Both the position numbers and the translations under genes were made by a program. A stretch of 64,000 bases of DNA from positions 3,534,001 to 3,598,000 of the forward strand of contig CANTUR010000630.1 in the NCBI GenBank assembly GCA_947683625.1, in the 5' to 3' direction. This document shows positions 13,016-23,518 of this stretch, piece by piece (positions within the stretch are counted from its first letter, which is position 1; each line of letters starts with the position of its first letter). Below the pieces are notes generated by a model. It did not search any database, was not told where the DNA came from, and was given only the letters and a program-made list of their open reading frames with translations. Source of the DNA: Mallotus nudiflorus. Its lineage: Eukaryota > Streptophyta > Magnoliopsida > Malpighiales > Euphorbiaceae.

Positions 13016-13350
13016 GCAAGCAGTTATGGACTATAGCATTATCAAAGGTGAGCAATGAAAGGATTGCAATCGATTTATGAGTAGTTATGAACTGTAGCAT
13101 TATCTAAGATGAGCAACGAGAGGGTTGTAGTTAATTAAAATCAGTGAGTAGTTAGGGACAGTAGCATTATCATCAGTGAGCAACTAAAGGGTTACAGCTA
13201 ATCACGAGCAATTATGGATTGTAGTATTATCGTCAGTGAGCAACGAAAGGGTTCCAGCTAATCACGAGCAATTATGAATTACAGCATCACCAGTGAGCAA
13301 CGAAAGGGTTGCAACTAATTATGAGCAATTATGGATTGCAGCATAATCAT
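13016..13350 (+). repeat. Tandem array 2, about 60 bp unit, five to six copies
   Basis: Units contain attatggattgtagcattatc and gtgagcaacgaaagggttg. They start near 13016, 13079, 13145, 13206, 13266 and 13323. The sequence is unrelated to arrays 1 and 3. Confidence 0.85.
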
Positions 13351-13359
13351 ATAAGACAA

Positions 13360-14045
13360 TTCAAACTATACGACTGAGTGTAGTCGGCATTGTACGACCA
13401 AATGCAATTTATCTTCAATCAAGATTATACGACCGAGTATAATCAGCATCATTTGACTAAGTATGATGTTTCTTTTTAAAAATAGACTACATGATCGTGT
13501 AGTCGGCATTGTACGATCGAGTGCAATGTATTTTCAATTAAGACTATACGACTGAGTGTAGTCAGCAATGTACGACCGAGTGCAATGCATTTTCATTCAA
13601 GACTATACGACCGAGTGTAGTCGGCATTGTACGACCGAGTGCAATGTATTTTCAATCAAGACTATACGACCAAGTGTAGTCGGCATTGTATGATTGAGTG
13701 TAATGTATCTTCAATCAAGATTATATGATCGAGTATAATCGGCATCATACGACTGAGTGTGATATTTCTTTTCGAAATAAACTATACGACTGAGTGTAAT
13801 CAGCATTGTATGACCGAGTGCAATGTATCTTCAATCAAGATTATACGACCGAGTATAATTGGCATCATATGACCGAGTATGATGTTCCTTTTCAATTCAG
13901 ACTATACGTCCGAGTATAGTTAACATTGTACGACCGAGTGCAATGAGTTTCTTTCACTTAAGGTTGTACAACCGAATATAGTCAATATCATATGACCGAG
14001 TATAATATGTTATTTCAAATCAATGTTGTACGTCCAAGTATAGCA
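13360..14045 (+). repeat. Tandem array 3: about 59 bp units, each made of two short hairpins
   Basis: About eleven units, each holding two copies of a constant core gaccga or a near variant, bracketed by complementary arms. Clear examples follow. ATTATAC (13434-13440) pairs with GTATAAT (13447-13453). CATTGTAC (13625-13632) pairs with GTGCAATG (13639-13646). ACTATAC (13602-13608) pairs with GTGTAGT (13615-13621). CATCATAT (13863-13870) pairs with GTATGATG (13877-13884). The arms differ between hairpin types but remain complementary, several with a U:G wobble on the sense RNA. It ends about 120 bases before the 3' LTR. Confidence 0.85.
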
Positions 14046-14147
14046 AGCTCATAAGCAAAAGCTTCATGAAGCACAGGTAAGTATCCTAACTTTCAATTAA
14101 GAAATTGGGTGCTAGTTTACTTTGCTGCAATTTGTCAAGCAAACAAC

Positions 14148-14163
14148 GACAAAGGGGGGCAAC
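14148..14163 (+). promoter_or_regulatory. Polypurine tract before the 3' LTR
   Basis: The run gacaaaggggggcaac directly abuts the 3' LTR start TGTAGA at 14164. It is the expected plus-strand priming site of an LTR element. Confidence 0.7.
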
Positions 14164-16210
14164 TGTAGACATCTAATTTTGGGATGATGAGTTATGGATA
14201 TGATAAAAGACTCCAATGATAAAAATGTCATGAATAGGTCTTCAATATTTGAACTTTGAAACTTCAAGGGTCTAATTGCTTTTTTTTTAACAAAGGATTT
14301 AAGGTTTTCATGGACTAAATTGCAATGCTTTTTAGGGATCTAATTGTAAAACTTATATTCTTTCAAGGACCTTTCTGTAATTAAAATTTTTTTTAAAAAA
14401 GGTGATTGGAATTACGCTAATTCCGATCGAAATTATATAATCCCGATTGAAATTACATAATTCCGATCGAAATTAGACTCCTTCCGCAAATTCTTGAATT
14501 TTTAGGATAAATCTTAAATTTTCTAGATAAATTGAGTCCTAATTGGTATGAAATTCTCCTAAAATTATTTTGATAATATTTTTAAGGAAATAGAAGTCTT
14601 TTAGGAATTAATTTATAACTAGGGTTTCAAGATATATCCCTATATAAGGAGGGTTTTGGCTCTGAAAAAAAAAAGAGAAGGCAGAAGAGAAGGAGCAAAA
14701 ATAAAAAATGAAAGAAAAGAAAAAATGAGAGAGAAAAATCTTATTCTCTACAAAATTTCTTTTGCTTAATTGCATTGATCAAGGATCTTTGGAGAATTTG
14801 TGAAGAACAAAATTAGAAAACCTATTAAGAAGCAGTGATTTTACAAATATGAGGTGTATCATATCACTTATAAGCATCATCATCTCCTTCTTATTCTATT
14901 TTATTTATTTATTTCTTTTTTATTTTATTGATTTTTTTTATTATTTGAGTTATTAGTATAATTTATTTACTAATCATAATTTTATTTCTTTTCCATGGTG
15001 ATTATGAAGGAAAATATATGGTGATCATGCTTGAGGGGATAAATTGAGAAATCCATGGAATGTTAGGGATAAAATCCTGTAGAGACATAGTTTTTAGAGT
15101 TTTTTTATTATTGCTTAATTTTATTTATGGGTGTATTAATTATTTTTATTATTATTTCCTATGAATTATTATAATAGCCCCAAAGTTATATGTGCGATTG
15201 CATGTTTATGTTATTTAATTGGTTAGTAAAATTAGGGTTTTAATTGGGTAAGTAATTAAAATCAATGAAGGAAGTAGATTAATTTAGGTTGCATGTTAAT
15301 GAAAATTAGGGTTTAGAAGGAATTAATTTAATTAATTGTTTGATCTTTAATTTAATTGTTTCAATATGTTATATTTATTTTTGAGCTTATTTATTATTTT
15401 TATGTGTTTTGGGGCCTTAAGCCCATGTCGGGCTTTAATTTATTTGTATTTGGATAATTATTTTTTTAGCCCATCTCACTTAATAATTAATTAGGTTTAA
15501 TTAATTAAAATATATGTTTAGGCCCATCTAGTAAATTAGACATAGGCCGATTTAATTTAATTTAATTAATTTAGATTTCGCTCAGTTAATTTAAGCCTTT
15601 TCATAATTCATAGATTTAAGATCACTTAGCATTAAAATATGTAGAATTAGGCTCATTAATTTAAATACTTCAATAATTTATAGATTTAGGCCCATTTTTA
15701 GAATTAGAATAAATAGACTTAGGTTCATTTAATTAAAATTAAAAGGAATTAGTCTTTTAGGTTCATGAATTAAAACATGTAGATTTAGCTCATTTAATTA
15801 AAATCCATGTACATTAGACTAACTTAGGGATTATATGTTTAATTGAATGCATTATTTACTTGTATTTTCATGACTAGTTTGCCTTGGAGTTAATTGCTAG
15901 AATAAGGGTTTGTATAAAATTGCATGTAAATAGAGAATAATTTAGTAATTCATAAAGTAATTTTAAATGAACACGAGACTGAAAGAAGTTGGTATTCTGT
16001 ACCCAGAATCTCCTGGTTGTGGTGCTAGCTTTCTTTTAGGGAATCAAGTACCACCTTTTTTATTTTTCTCAATTATTACCTTGGGTGGCGACTCCTCATC
16101 TTTACGCCATGTTTTTGTGATAGTGGTTAGTGTATTCTCTAGAGCCTTGAGCTTAAACAATGTCACGGTTGCTAAAATCTTGAACATGCGCTAAACCCCT
16201 GTCGTCTACA
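14164..16210 (+). repeat. 3' LTR of the gag-only element
   Basis: It is collinear with 5107-7152 along its whole length, beginning TGTAGACATC and ending GTCGTCTACA. A reading frame near its end (15967-16194) is shifted or interrupted in the 5' LTR and is not considered coding. Confidence 0.9.
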
Positions 16211-16242
16211 CTGATCATTACTCTTGGATTTGAGTCGTGACA
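16211..16242 (+). repeat. Terminal 32 bases of LTR copy F
   Basis: The stretch ctgatcattactcttggatt followed by gagtcgtgaca matches the last bases of the long LTRs. It completes copy F, which stops at 5106 on the other side of the 11.1 kb insertion. Confidence 0.8.
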
Positions 16243-16261
16243 TTATTATTATATTTGATAA

Positions 16262-16262
16262 C

Positions 16263-16325
<63 letters not shown>

Positions 16326-16364
16326 GTAATAGTAATAGTAATAGTAATAGTAATAGTAATAGTA

Positions 16365-16453
<89 letters not shown>
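16262..16453. repeat. (TAA)n followed by (ATT)n microsatellite able to form one long hairpin
   Basis: About 145 bases of TAA/TAG units (including a TAGTAA sub-array at 16325-16370) change at about 16409 into about 45 bases of ATT units. The two halves are complementary. Long poly-isoleucine and poly-leucine frames on both strands are artefacts of this repeat. Confidence 0.95.
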
Positions 16454-16504
16454 GACATCTAATAAGTAATAATCAAAACGATATAATTTTACCTAAAACA
16501 ATAC

Positions 16505-17007
16505 CATTTGATTAGGGGTGTAGATGAGTCCATGAATATTAAGTGAATAAAATTTAAGTTACTAAGTATAGCAAAAAATAACATATTCATAAGAGAGACT
16601 ATATAGTAAATTTCTTATAGCAATAATAAAAACTATGTAATTTTAACAAGACTACATCATTTTAATATTAATTAGTATTAATACTAAGTAAAAATAATTT
16701 AAATTATTAAGACATGCAATAAAAAAACTACAGATGAAACTATATAAAATTTAACAAAATAAACTTGAAATTGCTAAGTATAATAGAAATTATAAATTAG
16801 CATCAAAATTTTATAATTTTTGTATAAATTAGTATTAATAATAAGATTTATATTAAATAAATATAATATAAATTATTTAACATTAATAAAATAATTATAA
16901 TTCATAAATAAACTCATTTAATATTAAATAAATATAATTTAAATTATTAAATATAATCAATTGCTATGTAGTTTAGTCTCAACAGAAAACTACATAGTTT
17001 TGATATG

Positions 17008-17063
<56 letters not shown>

Positions 17064-17620
17064 CAAACCTTTTTCAACCCTAAACAAAGTACAAACACAA
17101 ACCCTTTGATTAGTAGTGTAGACAAGTTGAGAGATATTAAGTGAATAAAATTTAAGTTATTAAGTATAGCAAAAAAATAACATATTTATAATAAAGACTA
17201 TATACTAAATTTCTTATAGTAATAATAAAACTATATAATTTTAACAAGACTACATAATTTTAATACTAAGTAAAAATAATTTAAATCATTAAGACATGTA
17301 ATGAAAAACTACATATGACAAAACTATATAAAATTTAACATAAATAAACTTCAAATTGCTAAGTATAATAGAAATTATAAATTAATATCAAAATTTTATA
17401 ATTTTTGTATAAATTAGTATTAATAATAAAATTTATATTATTATAAATATAATATAAATTATTTAACATTAATAAAATAATTATAATTCATAAATAAATA
17501 TAATTTAAATTATTAAATATAATTAATAGCTATGTAGTTTCAACACAAAACTATGTAGTTTTGATATGTTATATATATATATAACAAACCATTTTCAACC
17601 CTAAACAAAAACCAACTTAT
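16505..17620 (+). repeat. Tandem duplication, about 0.6 kb unit
   Basis: Copy 1 (about 16505-17102) and copy 2 (about 17103-17620) share almost the whole sequence, for example gatattaagtgaataaaattt and taacaagactacat. Both end in a TA microsatellite followed by taacaaacc.ttttcaaccct. The TA tract is about 60 bases in copy 1 (17009-17061) and about 15 in copy 2. No coding potential is seen. Confidence 0.9.
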
Positions 17621-18743
17621 TCTTCTTCTTTACCTAGTCGTCAACCTTCCTTCACTTTGTTCTTTTTTTTCTTATCTAATATGTCACTACCATCATCACT
17701 ATTGTTGCTATCGCTGCCCCTGCAATCACTGTCGTTGCAATCGCTGCCACTACCACTGCTACTACCACCACCATTTGGTTGTCTATGTCCAGCAAATAAC
17801 CAACCTATTATTCTTATTTACTACTCATCGAATGCCATTATTTCACATCTAAAAAGGCATATTAAACTTAAACATACTAATTTTTATAATGATATAGTAA
17901 TTTTCTAATTTTTTCTTCACTTAGTAATTGAAATGCTTTGCTAAATTTTGAATTCTACTAATTTTTAATTTTACCTTCACTTTCTTATCTTCTAGATCTT
18001 TGGATGGTTGAAAATTGCTCTTTCTATGCCCTCATTTCTTGATTTCTCACTTAGATTGGTGAGAAATCTAAGTGACTTGAGTAGTGATATAGGAGACTAG
18101 GTATGTGGAAACATGGCTGATTTTTTTTTTATCTTAAGTTATGTGTTATGCAATTTATATCTGAATTCTTTTTTAATGTAGTAGGGTAGAGATGTATGAT
18201 TTATGAGAAAAAATGTGTAGCTTTGGTGATTAATCTGATAATTATTGGATAGCAATAATTAGAGTATTGAATGAGATGAAAAGTTATTAAAGCACTATAA
18301 TATAATGCACTATAGTTGTTAAATATGCTAATTTTGTCCTCTTTTGTTTTCCATGTACAATTGTAAATTATAGTAGACACTTTTCTTTCATACCCATTTG
18401 AAAAATTCTTAAATGATAACATTTCTATAATTGTCATGGCAATGTCTTAAGGAATCCATAATGTGTAGCCATTTATCTACTAAGGCTCATTGTATCGTAT
18501 TTGACTGGAATTAAATGGAGTTCATTTTATCCTTAGTGGAAGTATTAAGTTGCTAAAGTTATAAGGAAAATCTTCCAAATCTTGTAAATTTTTTTAATTT
18601 ATCTCATTTTTAAGAGTTATGATGATTCCTAGTCTTTACATTTTCTTTTCGTTAAATTTCCTATTAGCTATTGCTGAAATAAGTTGTCATTTCTTTTCGT
18701 GTCAACTTTATTGATATCAATTTGATGTTTTACATTCCTGCAC
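17621..18743. other. Unassigned AT-rich DNA; possible zinc-finger remnant
   Basis: A plus frame at 17657-17908 ends with SNAIISHLKRHIKLKHTNFY, which resembles the His-containing half of a BED or C2H2 finger as in hAT transposases. The rest of that frame is simple leucine/serine/proline repeat. Nothing else is recognised. An overlapping pair of inverted repeats lies at 18041-18074. The segment continues on the other side of the B insertion at 32616. Confidence 0.3.
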
Positions 18744-18897
18744 TGTAATAACTCCATATTTTAGATTATAAAAATATATTTTGAGATTTACAGTGTTAAT
18801 AATATTTTAAATTTTAATTATATATTATCATTATTTGTGAATAATATTTATTTATTTTACGTTAAATATTTTTTTAACGTAAAGGACATTATTAGGA

Positions 18898-18945
<48 letters not shown>

Positions 18946-19550
18946 TACTATTAGCATTACTATTTCATGCATGTGTTATTATTGTTAGTATTATTATTAT
19001 TATTAGTATTATTATGGTTATTATTATTGGTGTTGATATTATATTCTATGTGTGTGTCTATGTGTTGTCTGTGTGTGTGTATATATATAATGGATCAACT
19101 CCTTTTTCCTTTCCCCACTTTTTCTTTTTTTTTTCCCTTCTTCTTCTTTCTTTTACTTCACCTTCTCCTTTCGCCATAACCAAGACCAACTGCACCAACT
19201 GAGCACCACCACCCATGCCTGAGCCACCACAGACCACCACCAAGCTCGCCACCGTCCTCCCTCTCCCTTCTCATCACCTCCAGGGAGCTCCAGTCGCTGG
19301 ATTTGCAAGAAATTGTGGGGTAGCTACTATAGTGTAATATCTCGAGTTTTTAAATAATTTTAAACTGCATCGAGATATGCAGTGTTAATAATTTATATAT
19401 ATATGATTATTTAATTAGTATATTATTTATTAAAGTCATTTTTAAGTATTTTAAGTTTCTTACGTAAAATTTTCTCAAGAGTTTTATTTTCGGGGAAATT
19501 AAAACTTAAATAAATAAATATTAATTATTTTAGACGATTTTGTGAATTTG

Positions 19551-22500
19551 TGTCACGACCCAAAACAGGGGCCATGACCAGCGCTAGGGAACGGGAATTC
19601 TTTCGAATCCAGAACCCATAGCAAGCCTAAAAATAAAATAAAATAAACATGTAATAATAATAACAATATAAAATGCAGCGGAAATAAAAAAATCATAAAT
19701 ATAATATTAGCATATGCGCCAACTGGATTTAAATCAAATCCTCATCATTACATATATATAAATCTTTTAATACAAATCCAGTTCAAATATATAATACAAC
19801 ATCTCTTTAAATATTTAATGACTACTGCAGTGTTTAGATAAAATAAATCTAAGACTCAGAGAAGCAGTTTACATAAAGAAGCCGGGGCGGAAGAAATCCA
19901 GCGTACAGGCCTACTACTGAGGTCTGAAGATGATGACTCTCCTGAAAAATTAGTCAACGGAGGGGAGTCAGACCTCACTGAGTGAATTACTATAATATAT
20001 ATACATGCATACTACATGACAATGCATACAATCAACAGTATATATCTAATATGTATACATACAGGCAAATACATACAGATGCAATAAAATCATTTTATAT
20101 ATATTTATTTAAAATCATCGTTTATGAAGGATCACATAGAACCCTAGAATATCGTAACCTCGAAAACAGTGTTAAACAACACTCTAGCCATATAGGCTCA
20201 CTTAATCCAATTATATTCACTTATTCCATTTGGACAGTAGACTGGCCCCGAGACACTAAGTCGACCGAGCTCCAGCAGTCTGACTGTCAGTGTGATTGGC
20301 CCCGAGACACTAAGTCAACCGAGCTCCAGCAATCACACCTCCAAACCATATCTCACACATCAAATAAATCATATCCAATCAATATCCACAAATAGTTAGT
20401 AATATAGCCTAAATGCTATAAGCGCACCGGTACGTACTCGGTCGTAGTGATGCCCACTAGGTAGCACATTCTATTGATATCCTTCATTAATAAATATAAA
20501 ACATTCATTCACAAATAAATGATGCATGAATTTAAATAAAATAACAATATAAACCATATATATACTAAAAATATACCAAAAATAAATCAGGTATATTTCG
20601 AGTATATATACGTCAAATAAATCCAATTAAATTACAAAATAAACTAGATACATATTTGAAAACATTTTAAACACAGTTCATTAATAAAACATGCATATAA
20701 TTTAATATAAACCAAAAATAAACCAAAAATATACTTAAATACTAATCACGTTATTTATGCATATTTAATCAAACAAAACGTATATTTCTAAATCATGCAT
20801 CCTAAGCATATATATATAGTATAGTAACTCACACTTAGTGCGCTCCACGAGATGGATCCGACGGGCCTGGTCCACTAGGCCTCGGTCTCGGCGTAACTAA
20901 ATAAATAATAACGACAGAAATCATAATAACCCTAATAGAAATCCTAGAATTCGATCTAGAATATTAAACACAGAATCGAAATTAGGGTTCGACCGGACAT
21001 CACGTTTTACGAGAATTCTACCGAAAATTCGATAAAACCTCCCCTGTAAAATGGACATCTCTCTACTCAAAGAGTAGAGCCGACCCTGCAAAGAAACACA
21101 CTTCAAAAATAAATGCAAAATTACATTCACAACCCCTCGGTCAAACTCCAAACTATAGTCTACCGATCGGGGTCCACAAACACAGAATAATTTAGAAATA
21201 CCAAAAATACCCTTATAACATAGAAATTCATTTTATAGGTAAAAATTACATAATTAACCTTTAAACACAGTAAAAATCGATAAAAACTCATTTTATTAGT
21301 AAAACCGTATATTATATATATAATTGAAAATAATTCACGAAAAATAGTTTTAATTAGTTAAAAATACTAAATAATTTTTGGAAATCATTTTTATACCTTA
21401 AATAATTATTAAAACCAATTAAATTACATTTTTAGCCAATTTTTTGTAAAATTACCAAAATACCCCTATATATTTAAATATACTATAATTACTTCAAAAA
21501 TTCACCAAAAATAGTATAATTATCCAAAATTAATTTTATCAACATATTTATCAATAATATCAATAATTAAACTCAATTTACCAATTAATTTTAATTAAAA
21601 ACATAATTAACCCTATTTTTCCAAAATTACATAAACTCAAATAATTCAAAATAAATATTTAGAAATTCATAAAAATTCCAAATAAATTCCTATAATTCAT
21701 TTTAACACCTATATTTATCATAAAACACAATTTCATAATTTATTTAATTAATTTCCGAAAATTAGAAAATAATATTAAAATATTCAAAAATACCCAAAAA
21801 TCAAAATAATCTCCAAAAATTCCACAAAAATTAAAAAATGTATATTAAGCTACTAGGATCAAAATTTGTGAAGGTAGTTTTCATGAATCAATCAATTCAA
21901 AGCTCAAAAAAATCAAAAACCCTAATATGGCCGAAATTGAAAATTCGAAACCTAAGCAAATCAAGACCAATTCAGCTCAAACCAAAGCTAGAATCACACT
22001 CAACAGAGATCAAGGAGAAGAAAGAGACTAGCGGTATCAAAAATGGTGGCCGGAATCGTTGTGATCGACAGTGGAAGGAAATTCGGCTTCTCCGGCCAAA
22101 AATGGCTTCCAGGTGCTGCAATCAGCTGCTATAGGTAGCGAAAGAAGCTGGGGAAGGTGGTGGCACATTGGACGGCACACCAACGGTGACAAATCTGTAG
22201 TTGCAGGCGTCGGACGGCGGTGAGGATGAAGATCGGGGAAGAAGGAGAGATCGGGGGCAAAATGGTAATTTTTCTAAAAGTTTGATTTTTGATATATTAT
22301 ATGTATATATATATACTTTATACTATATATTAAAATAATATTAAATTACACACATTAAATATACACCACACACATATAATTTAATATTTTAATAATTTAT
22401 ACTAAATAAAAATAATTAAATAACAATAAAACTAATAAATAATTAATAAAATATTAGGGTAATATTAATTAAACCCTAATTAAATAAATAAGTACACATA

Positions 22501-22773
22501 GGCTTTATTTAGTATTTTAAAAATACGTATGAGTTCATGCAAGTCCGTAAATATATTTAAAATAATTAATAATAAAATATTTACGTGAAAATTTTCCCGA
22601 AAATGCAAGTCCCAGGAAAATTTTACGTAAAGGACTTTAAATAATACACAATAATTAAAATAGGTTTTAAATACACATCAACTCATAAAATATCATAGCA
22701 TATATATAAAATTATTAACACTGTATATCCCGGTACAGTGTAAAAATATTTAAAAAAAATACGGGATATTACA
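19551..22773 (-). mobile_element. Solo LTR C with perfect target-site duplication
   Basis: The 3223-base unit starts TGTCACGACCC and ends GGGATATTACA, the reverse complement of the family ends. ATTTG flanks it on both sides (19546-19550 and 22774-22778). The perfect duplication shows it is the youngest or least decayed of the nest. On the minus strand it holds a TATA-like tract and CT-rich leader (about 22300-22000). The hairpin block with a 76-codon frame follows (21151-20921), then two stem-loop modules (20338-20233) and the cactcagtgagg box (about 19985-19974). Confidence 0.95.
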
Positions 22774-23401
22774 ATTTGCATGAGTCCATGAATGATTTTT
22801 AAGTGTCATATTAAAATATATACATATACATGCATATGTGCACATTTAAATAAAATAGGGGTTATTTTAATTAAATTTATAAGGTATAGTTTTAATAAAT
22901 AATATGTGTTATATATGTATATGTGTGTAAATATTTTTATTTTAATATGTGGTGTATATTGACTTGAATATAATAATCATATATTATTATTATATAAATT
23001 AAAGGTATATATATACATATATATACATATAATGTTTATCAAAAACAAAAGTTTACCATATTTACGAAATTGCCATTAACTTCTTCCTCTTCGTTCTCGA
23101 CGACCCATCTCCATTTTCTGCCACTGTCACGTCAATTTCTTATAGTCAGAGTGTCTCTCAGCCATCCTCCTCCATCTCCAGCCCACTCCGCCACTTAAAG
23201 CTCCCATTTTTGGCGTTGTTTAATCGATTTTATCCCTAGAAATCAAAAACCACCCTTAGCTCTGATCAGCACAATTCCGGCCACCGTTTGAAGTGCCACC
23301 AGTCTCTATCTCTTCCTTGAGCTCCAGTGAGTGTATTTCTAAGCTTGGTTTTACTTGATTTGGTCTAGATTTTCCTAGGTTTCCAATTTCTAATTTCAGC
23401 C

Positions 23402-23518
23402 TATTTGAGTTCTTGATTTTTTTGAGCTTCAATTTTAATGATTCAAGCAAACTTCCTTCACAAAGATTGATCCTAGTAGCTTAATCTAGATGCTGTAATT
23501 TTTGTGGAATTTTTGGGA
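23402..23518 (+). repeat. 117 bp direct repeat, left copy
   Basis: It is about 95% identical to 27607-27723, with mostly transitions. It is LTR sequence from about position 0.84-0.96 kb and borders the gag-pol remnant on its left side. Confidence 0.9.

Larger units (their letters stand above)
5107..16210 (+). mobile_element. Gag-only LTR retrotransposon of Tat/Ogre type (TR-GAG-like), 11.1 kb
   Basis: Two direct repeats of 2046 and 2047 bases (5107-7152 and 14164-16210) begin TGTAGA and end in CA. They flank a primer-binding site, a decayed gag, about 4.4 kb with no protease, reverse transcriptase or integrase, three tandem arrays and a purine-rich tract. Tandem arrays before the 3' LTR, a tRNA-Arg primer and this type of gag are known traits of the Tat/Ogre lineage. 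Gag-only elements with terminal repeats are known as TR-GAGs. Flanking pentamers are CCAAT on the left and CTGAT on the right. Both derive from a target reading CCGGT in sister LTRs by C-to-T or G-to-A changes. The element sits inside LTR copy F. The two LTRs differ by roughly 7% in the first 220 bases by my count. Confidence 0.85.

Noticed and set aside
13016..14045. CRISPR-like regular repeats
   Set aside because: Repeats are contiguous, diverged and without unique spacers, and lie inside a plant LTR element; these are ordinary tandem arrays.
15967..16194. 75-codon frame in the 3' LTR
   Set aside because: The matching region of the 5' LTR (from 6909) and of the solo LTR at 40176-42286 does not keep the frame.
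16224..16458. Long poly-Ile/poly-Leu frames on both strands
   Set aside because: They are produced by the TAA/ATT microsatellite.
21838..22134. 98-codon plus frame in LTR C, with a similar minus frame in A (23256-23450)
   Set aside because: They are antisense to the LTR leader and alike only because the LTRs are homologous. Copies B, D and E do not preserve them.
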